This document shows, one piece after another, positions 56,720-64,000 of a DNA stretch of 64,000 bases. A program made the translations under genes and the position numbers. The stretch spans positions 19,063,523 to 19,127,522 of the forward strand of contig CM065180.1 in NCBI GenBank assembly GCA_033026295.1, in the 5' to 3' direction. Below the pieces are notes generated by a model. That model made no database searches and was not told the DNA's origin. It saw only the letters and a list, made by a program, of their open reading frames with translations. The first letter of the stretch is position 1. Each line of letters begins with the position of its first letter. Source of the DNA: Channa striata. Taxonomy: Eukaryota; Chordata; Actinopteri; Anabantiformes; Channidae.

Positions 56720-58030
56720 ACTGTGAGTCCACTGTTTGATTCTGTCTGTGCAGACACATAAGTAGAAGTTAAAGACATGTGAGTTTTGCATTGACTCCTC
56801 CTCACAGGGAAAAACTGGGTCTGCACATATTTAGTTAAAGTGGTGAATTCATTTCCATAAATGTGCTGTTGATTAATTGTTGTTAGATTATGAGCAAATA
56901 TTATTATTATTGTTCTGCTCACAGTCATTGGATATTTAGCATTTAAGAAAACTACTTTTAGTTTATCACATCTTATCACTAAATAATAATTCAAAATAAA
57001 TGTTCTAATTATGTTCTAATTCAGACAAGTTCAGAGCTTTTTGATTTTGTTAAACGTGTTTAGTTTCCATTTATAAAGTAAGAAAACAATAAAACTTTAA
57101 AAGCTTAACTCAGTAACATCTCCATGAGAATAAAAGTGATCTAATCATTATCTGTACTGCAGAGGTTTGTAGCTGGAGCTGATTCCTGTTGACACATAAA
57201 ACCCTTTCAGACATGTGCTGCTTTCTATTAATCTGACATCAGCTGTTTCATATTTCATACACCTGTCCAATCTAATCCAATCACATGCAGCAGCTCTGCC
57301 ATGATTCCACTTTAAGAAGGATTTAATGTCTCACTTTTTAGAAAGGTCATAATTCTACCCTCTGTTCATTGTTGAGGTCATAGTGATAGTGGAGATGGAC
57401 TGGACTTCATTGTAAGAAGAGGTGGTTCTAATGTTTTGGCCATCTCATTCATTTGAAACAGGGCTGATATGAAATTATTGTTTGACTTCACCAGTGAAGG
57501 AAACTCACAGTGTTGTTATAAGTAGATGAAGAGGGACAAACAGAAGCAGGAGTAACTTCTGTCCCCACACTGGTCCTTGGTGTTTCTGTCCAATATTGTG
57601 CGTATGTGAGACACTTTGTGTCCTTGTGTTGGTGAATGAAGCTGTGAGGGACATAAAGTCAAAGTGACGAGTGTCTGAATGACACAAAGATTCACTGTGA
57701 AGATGGAAGAAGGCAGCAAAGTCTGAGAAAAACCCCAGAGACGAACGACCATCAGTCTCATTCACACTGACTCTTTAAAGTCACCAGTTCAATTATTTGC
57801 ACGTCGGGATTAAGGGAAGAAACTGGACCTGGATTCAAACCCCGAAAACTCACAGCCAGCCAACAGGTTTATACTCAAACCCTTATAATTATAATGTAGA
57901 AGTGTTTCCCAACAACCATGTTACCTTATTACTATTTATCCAAGTTAGTTTAGGGTAAAATTCCGTATTGTAAATGTATTTATTAGAGTTGTCCTGCAGA
58001 TGTTCAGGTCACATTTCTTCCTGTTGACTG
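56720..58030. other. Intergenic DNA
   Basis: Octamer-like TTTTGCAT near 56785 belongs to the 56.3 kb promoter. The minus-strand open frames around 57505-57765 have no family resemblance and overlap each other. No supported gene. Confidence 0.4.
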
Positions 58031-58072
58031 TGGAGGTTTTTGTGCAGCTGCTCCACTGTCTCAGTCACTGTG

Positions 58073-58512
58073 TCTCCGAGCACAGAAGTAAACAGCAGAA
58101 TCTTCTGTTGTCAGACTCGTGATCTGGAGGAACTGAGAGCTGCTGGGGACGTCTTCAGTCATGGTGAATCGACTTTGGAAGGAGCTGCCGTAGACAGCAG
58201 AGTTTGAGCCTGTGTACATCCTCCCAATCCACTCCAGAGCTTGTCCTGGTCTCTGTCGTATCCAGTGAATATTGTAGCTTGTCATGTCATAACCAGATAT
58301 GACACAGGACGTCTTCACTGTGTCTCCAGGTCTTTTCACTTCAGACTCAGACTGGTCCAGTTTGATCTCACTCCAAACTCCTGTAAGTGAAATAAATCAC
58401 ACCTTTCATCCTCCACACATTAAATTCACTGGTTATAAATAATTACAGAGTAAAATTTCTCACCATGAATAGAAACAACAAATAATAAGATCCACACAAC
58501 TGTGTTTTCCAT
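58073..58512 (-). CDS. VH segment, family E (58.1 kb)
   Basis: The only intact family-E gene. Leader 58464-58512 (MENTVVWILLFVVSIHG), V exon 58073-58380. ESEVKRPGDTVKTSC, YDMTSYNIHWIRQRPGQ, RMYTGSNSAVY, SRFTMTEDVPSSSQF, YFCARR. Heptamer 58066-58072, nonamer 58035-58043, spacer 22 bp. The Met-Thr-Glu-Asp FR3 differs from the other families. Confidence 0.9.
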
Positions 58513-58689
58513 TCTGTTGATTATGACTGTAGCTCAGTGTCTCTTACTGGTGTTTCAGCTGTTGACTGAGAGTTTTTAAAGCAGCAAAACTTTGCATAGA
58601 CGTCGCTCTGCAGGTTCAAACAGGAACACACACATTTACACGAGGAGAGGAACAAAGTCTGTCAGTCTGGGCTGATGGGGATGAGAAGA

Positions 58690-58835
58690 TATGAAATGTA
58701 AAGCTCTTTGTGGCATGGCAAGTCGTCCATGCACCACAGGGTCAGCGGTTTGATACCCAGTCCCTCCTTGCTACATCCCAAAGTGTCCTTGGGCGAGACA
58801 CTGAACCCCCAGTTGCAGAGCACCCTGCGTAACTA
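58690..58835. repeat. SINE-like repeat fragment
   Basis: GTCGTCCATGCACCACAGGG, then GTCCTTGGGCGAGACACTGAACCC: a sequence style common in fish interspersed repeats. A partner lies near 10805-10880. I cannot assign a family. Confidence 0.45.
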
Positions 58836-60185
58836 AATGTAAATGTAAACTACAAATGAAAAGGTCATATTGTTCCAGTGTTGGGTGATAATCTAATAGA
58901 TATTTATGTGTTCAAATGTGAAAAAGTCAGTAAAAAGCTCCATCACACTAAATGATTGTGAGGAATCTATAATAATGTTTAATGTTAGAATATATGTGTG
59001 TTTGTGGTTCAGTCACAAAAAATGTTATTTATAACTCTCCTAAAATATAAATATTACTCTATAGATTTACATCAGCTTTGTCTTCACTCACACTCCTCAG
59101 ATCATCTCAACTACAGCTGATCTTTCCATAAGCTGCATTGTGTGGACAACTGTGTGTCTCAGTCATAACTGAGAAATTAGTGAGACAGTCCCCTGCAAAA
59201 TTTTTCACTGTACACTGAAGACCTCTGCAGATTTAAGGGCAACACATTTCGTCAATCAAAACTGATGATTGGACCTTTTGTGTAAAATGACTCACATTCT
59301 CACTCTGGGTTTTTCTGTCCAGCTCATTTCTGTGAGACAAATTTTCAATCAATAAATTGTCTTACATGACAAATCTCTTTTGTCTTAGTGTGTTTTACCT
59401 GTATGACATAAAAATGGATAAATCAGCATAAAGACTCGAGAGCTTTACAGGAGAAAAGCAACCAAACATATGCACAAGGGCAAGTGAAGGTTCAACGTGT
59501 TGCTCAAAGACACTTTGGCATGTGGCCACGAGGAACATGACTGAAATATTAATTTTGTTTTTCATAGACAGTTCTAGCAGCTGAGCTACAGGCACCACTG
59601 AGGAAACAATCAAAGGTTTCACACAAACACTGGGAAGAAGGAGAATAATGGTGCACTGAGCAAAGGAAACACCAACAACTGCTGATTGTGAGAGCTGTGA
59701 AGAACAACAACAAGTTTTCATAATTCACCATGTGAAGGAAACAGATGATCTACAACAGCAGAAAATATCAGGAAAAAAGGTGGAATTTTTATGGCCTGAT
59801 GAGAAGAACATTTACCAAAGTGATGGAAAGACCAAAGTTTGGATAAAGAAATGATGTGTTTATGACCAAACGAGCTCATGTGTGAAGAAAAGTCTGGAAC
59901 ATGAAAGTAAGAGCCGAATGAATTCAGAAGCACAAAGAAATAAAGAAAGTAGATTTGAGGAGCTTCATCATGCAGCTAAACAATGATCCACAAAGACCAT
60001 CATCACAGTCAGTCAGCAGACAGCAGACCTTTGACCCACTGAAACATCTGTTTTCACCTGATCTTCCCCCAGTAAAGGCCTGGACGAAAAATTAAAAATC
60101 ATGTCAGTGTGACACAGTTATTGCACAAAGTGTATTAGTGACATAATATAAAATTGTATTTACTTTAAAACTATTTGTTAAACTT
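58836..60185. mobile_element. Decayed Tc1-like transposon DNA
   Basis: 58985-59370 matches 62670-63120. 59540-60010 reads like a decayed Tc1 transposase region (GTGATGGAAAGACCAAAGTTTGG, CCTGATGAGAAGAAC) and shares 59840-60010 with 46.64 kb. No intact frame or catalytic residues. Confidence 0.45.
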
Positions 60186-60192
60186 TTGGAAG

Positions 60193-60395
60193 AGACAGTG
60201 TCAGATATGTCATGCTGTTGCTGTCGTCTCTGGTGATTTCTATCCGTCCTTGCAGACTGCTGGCATAACCATAGCTGGTTCCACTATATCTATATTCCAT
60301 CCATTCCAGTCCTTTTCCTGCAGCTTGTCTGATCCAGTTCATATTAAAGCTGCTAAACGTGAAACCAGATCCTCTGCAGGACAGACTCAGAGTCT
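60193..60395 (-). pseudogene. VH fragment, family F
   Basis: FR1 end to FR3: LSLSCRGSGFTFSSFNMNW, QAAGKGLEWMEYRYSGT, LQGRIEITRDDSNSM. Both ends are cut: no YYC or RSS at 60190 and no FR1 start after 60395. Close to the LINE-fused gene at 50.6 kb. Confidence 0.8.
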
Positions 60396-60399
60396 CGAG

Positions 60400-60745
60400 T
60401 GGATCGTTGCTGATAGCAAGATTTACTGTGTAATAGATTTTTTGTCAATCTTCACAATCCATTATGAAACATTCAGAACATATAGATGTATTCAATCAGT
60501 TGCAGTTCCATCTTTTTAATATGTAAGATTCTGTACAAAATATAAGACTATGTTTGTTTTTCTTTATATTATGTCTGTTTTGTTCAATTGTTATGAACAC
60601 AAATTTCTTAAATATTTTTTCTTCTATAAATTACTTTGTTTTTTTCAACTGACTTGAACTGAAGTTTTACTGTAAAAGAAGCTGCTCATGAAATCATTCA
60701 TGGTCTTTGGGCTCCTCCTCTGGAGGCTTTACGTAAAGACACTGA
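60400..60745. other. Intergenic DNA
   Basis: No feature beyond the family-B 3' flank (60690-60745). Confidence 0.45.
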
Positions 60746-60786
60746 GGGGTTTTTGTTCAGCTCCACTGATGGTTTGTGTCACTGTG

Positions 60787-61208
60787 AGTCTCTGGCACAG
60801 TAATACACAGCAGTGTCTTCAGGCTGGACATTCTGTCCAATTAGAGTCACTCTGTTGCTGGAAGTTTGTAGCTCAATACTGAACTTGTTCTTCAGTGAAT
60901 CTTTGTAGTAAGAACCTCCTGTATATTTCATCCCAATCCACTCCAGTCCTTTTCCTGCAGCTTGTCTGATCCAAGCTGTGTAGTAGCTGCTCACAGAATA
61001 AGAGACCTGACAGGTGATGGACAGACGTTGACCTGGCTGCACAGTCACAGACTCTGGCTGTGTCAACTCTTCACACTTCACACCTGTTAAAAGAAGAACA
61101 TGAAATGAAATATCACGTTATGCTGCCAAAAACCTCATGACTTTGTCAAATCCAGAGAGACTCACAGGATCCAGCTGCCAACAGCAGCAGCAGAGCTACA
61201 GAGAACAT
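60787..61208 (-). CDS. VH segment, family B (60.8 kb)
   Basis: Leader 61166-61208 (MFSVALLLLLAAGS), V exon 60787-61083, open. CQVSYSVSSYYTAW, WIGMKYTGGSYYK, TSSNRVTLIGQ, YYCARD. Consensus RSS: heptamer 60780-60786, nonamer 60748-60756. Octamer variant GTTTGCAT at 61289-61296. Sister of 40.65 kb. Confidence 0.92.
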
Positions 61209-61209
61209 G

Positions 61210-61955
61210 GTTTACAGTGACGTGACGTGAAGTCCACAGACAGTCTGATGTGAAGCTTTTATATCTGAGTGACAGGAAACATCAGTGAGTTTGCATAGAC
61301 TCAAACATGGAACATGAATATTGGCCGAATTGGAGCCAATGATGTTGAATTTTGTGAAATTTCACTTTCACACTTTTAAAAATTTTCCAGCTTTCTAGAA
61401 ATAAAACAGTGGTTTGTAATTTGAAATAATGAATCTCTGGGTGTGACGTCGATATTAAACATGATCTAATTTTATGAACTTAAAGATAATAATCAGCACT
61501 TATAATGACATTACTACTGCTGTTAGGAAAGTGTCTATGATAGAAAACATTAAATCAACAAAGTAATGACAATTAAGATGTGCATTCAATGAATAATGAC
61601 AAATCACTAAGAACTTCCTCTAGGTCATTTTTAAAATGTATTCATGTTTCCAAAAGTAGTGAATCTCTTTTTAATTTGATTTGAACCATGAGTGAATTTC
61701 TTTACATTGCACATTTTTTTTTCTTATGTCTTCGTTTATTTGCCCACTTATTTGGTCACTGAGCAAAAGGGACGAAAGTATGAAAACAACAAAAGCTTTT
61801 ATTATTTACATTAAATATTTAATCATATTTGGTATTGTTCACTTTAATCCTGATAAAATATCATATCCTCAAACATTAGAATGGAGCTTTAATTTGTAGA
61901 CCCTTAAAGACTAAAGGAACATGAAATATGTGACATAGTCAGAGTCTGTCAACCC
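61210..61955. other. Duplicated intergenic spacer
   Basis: Matches 41070-41815; see that entry. No gene. Confidence 0.5.
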
Positions 61956-61998
61956 AGCAAGTTTTTGTGCAGCTGTTCAACCAACTTCAGTCACTGTG

Positions 61999-62444
61999 AG
62001 TCTCTGGCACAATAATAAACAGCAGAATCTTCAGTTTTCAGACTGTTCATCTGCAGATACACCTGCTGTCTGCTGTTGTCTCTGGAGATGGTGAACCGGC
62101 CTTTCACTGACTCTGAGTAGTAAGTGGTGGTACCAGTAGGCTTGCTGACTAATGCAACCCACTCCAGTCCTTTTCCAGGAGCCTGTCTGACCCAGTTCAT
62201 AGCATAGTCACTAAATGTGAATCCAGATCCAGTACAGGTCAGTCTGTGAGATTCTCCAGGTCTTTTAACAACTGGTTCAGATTCTGTCAGAGTCTGAGCA
62301 TCAACACCTGCAGAGACACACAAAAAAATATCAAGTGAGTTATAATCTTAAATTAAAAAGGAACTATATTCATTAACATGAGTATAATTCTTCACCTGTC
62401 CAGCAGAGAGTCAACAGCAACAGTCCTGTCCTACAGTCCATCAT
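61999..62444 (-). CDS. VH segment, family A (62.0 kb)
   Basis: Leader 62396-62444 (MMDCRTGLLLLTLCWTG), V exon 61999-62307, open. TESEPVVKRPGESHRLTC, FTFSDYAMNW, LVSKPTGTTTYYSE, YYCARD. RSS: heptamer 61992-61998, nonamer 61960-61968. Sister of 41.86 kb. Confidence 0.92.
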
Positions 62445-63420
62445 GTCCAACTGTGTGTCCACTGTCCTCTGTCGTCCTCTCTGCAGACACATAAGTAGAG
62501 CTGGAGGACATCTGAGTTTTGCATTAACTCCTCCTCAAATGGCCGAAGCCAGAAACTCAAACAAGAACAGTGAGAACATGAAGACAACACGTTTGAATAC
62601 GTGAACTTATAGCTGTAATTTAGACGTGTTTTTGATTCCACTTCTGTCTCCTCCAAGATTAATGATTAAAAGAACTTTATTTATAACTCTAATAAAATGT
62701 GAGTATTACTTTATAGATTTACATCAGCTTCCTCTTCACTCACACTCCTCAGATCATCTTAGAATAGTGGAGACTTTGTTTCTTACTGTGTGTTTTACTC
62801 CTGCTGTCATTACTGGGAACAATTACTGTTAGTTACAGCAAATAACCATGTTTTTGTTGAGCACGAGAAACAGGAAGTTACAAACCTCAACAACAGCTGA
62901 TCGTTGCATAAGCTGCATTGTGTGGACAACTGTGTGTCTTAGTCATAACTGAGAAATTAGTGGAGTTACACAGACAGTCGCCTCCAAAAGTATTTGAACA
63001 GCAAGACTTTTTTTTTTTTTTGCTGTAAACTGAAGATCTGAGCAGGTTAAAGGTCAAAACATTCATCAATCCACATTGAAGATTGGACTTTTTGTGTAAA
63101 ATGACTCACAGTCTCTCTCTGGGTTTTTCTGTTAAGCTTTAATGATAAACTTGTTTTTCAGTGAATATTAGTTTTGTGTTTATCCAACACTGAGCAGGTA
63201 AAAGAAGGATTTATGAAGTTCACGTGTATTTGGAGGCATTTTAAACCAACTGTATCATAAAGTATTTATACTTCACAAAACACACAAACACATTCAAATT
63301 TACATCAGGTGACACTTTTTTAAACTGCAATAACCAAAAAAACATGTTTGTGTTAAAGTGTTTAGATGATGTGAATGTAAAATGTAAAGAAACAGACAGT
63401 GAAAGTCTGACTTTGTTTGA
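62445..63420. repeat. Intergenic DNA with Tc1-like MITE
   Basis: 62670-63120 matches 58985-59370. About 62990-63240 is bounded by inverted ends (GCCTCCAAAAGTATTTGAAC and, reversed, GCCTCCAAATACACGTGAAC), which suggests a mariner/Tc1-type non-autonomous element. No gene. Confidence 0.5.
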
Positions 63421-63463
63421 CTTGGAGTTTTTGTTCAGTGGTTCAACTTCCTGTGTCACTGTG

Positions 63464-63903
63464 AGTCTCTGGCACAATAATAAACAGCAGAATCTTCAGT
63501 TTTCAGACTGTTCATCTGCAGATACACCTGATCTCTGCTGTTGTCTCTGGAGACGGTGAACCGGCCTTTCACTGAGTCTGAGTAGTAGATGCTGCTACTG
63601 CCACTGCTGATGTAAGCGATCCACTCGAGTCCTTTTCCAGCAGACTGTCTGATCCAAGCTGCATGAATGTCGCTACTGAATCCTGAGTATGTGCAGGTCA
63701 GTGTGTGAGATTCTCCAGGTCTTTTAATCGCTGGTTCAGACTCAGTCAGTGTTTGAGCCTCAGAACCTGCAGAAATTAAAGCAACTCATTATTTTTTACA
63801 TTGTCTCAAATTCAGACAGTTTGACCCAAAAATAATAATTTTCCTCACCAGTCAGATGAATAACCAGAATGAGGACAGTAACTAAATAATCAGGTCTGAT
63901 CAT
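63464..63903 (-). CDS. VH segment, family A, MIRPDY leader (63.5 kb)
   Basis: Leader 63849-63903 (MIRPDYLVTVLILVIHLTG), V exon 63464-63766, open by my reading. TESEPAIKRPGESHTLTC, TYSGFSSDIHAAWIRQ, YISSGSSSIYYSD, FTVSRDNSRDQ, YYCARD. Heptamer 63457-63463, nonamer 63426-63434, spacer 22 bp. The promoter continues beyond the window edge. Confidence 0.88.
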
Positions 63904-64000
63904 TGTAAAAGTCCCTTGTCTCTGTCCAGTCCACAGTGTCTCTGTCAGTGATTTAGTTGCTGTTCTTCAGTCTATGTCACATATGTAGAGATGGAAGAAT

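Noticed and set aside
57505..57765. Two overlapping minus-strand frames of 81-86 codons
   Set aside because: They overlap in different frames, have no recognisable domain and sit in ordinary intergenic DNA.

Overview
This is an accessory stretch of a teleost immunoglobulin heavy-chain (IGH) locus. The fish is most likely a spiny-rayed (acanthomorph) species; I cannot name it. About 17 apparently intact VH segments and some 20 VH pseudogenes or fragments lie on the minus strand. Intact segments have a short leader exon, a roughly 80-100 bp intron, a V exon ending in YYCAR, and a 23-bp-spacer recombination signal (RSS; CACAGTG and an ACAAAAACC-like nonamer). Transcription therefore runs from high to low coordinates.

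From 64 kb down to about 20 kb is a VH array of at least six families, broken up by retroelements. The main ones are a nested pair of R4/Dong/Rex6-like non-LTR elements (27.6-33.0 kb) sitting in a hAT relic, L2-like LINEs (34.3-35.2, 47.6-50.6 and 55.3-55.7 kb), and Tc1-like relics (46.6, 59.5 and 63 kb). Blocks of V genes are clearly duplicated: 35.2-39 kb matches 51.9-55.3 kb, and 40.6-42.3 kb matches 60.7-62.5 kb.

From 20 kb to 11.5 kb lies a constant-region unit. A decayed V and J (19.6-19.9 kb) and a LINE relic (17.2-19.2 kb) precede a decayed CH1 (about 16 kb). Then come ten open, phase-compatible exons. The first seven read as IgD: CD1, then CD2-CD3-CD4 twice. A 72-nt exon that resembles the tail of CD5 follows. 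The last two domains do not look like IgD CD6/CD7 or IgM; I read them as IgT/IgZ CH3 and CH4 with a secreted-type stop. If right, this is a delta/tau hybrid constant gene. No functional CH1, D segment, canonical JH or transmembrane exon is visible beside it.

From 10 kb to 1 kb are two intact VH genes (9.4 and 8.0 kb), a JH-like segment with a GC splice donor (6.7 kb), and two more decayed copies of the V-C unit. The 5.5-3.9 kb copy keeps a V pseudogene, a decayed CH1, half of CH3 and an open CH4. The 1.5-1.1 kb copy keeps only a V pseudogene against a CH4 3' UTR-like remnant. The picture is repeated duplication of a V-C module followed by stepwise deletion. The intact VH genes could still be used by J-C clusters outside the window. 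Isotype names rest on remembered family features and have not been checked by a search.
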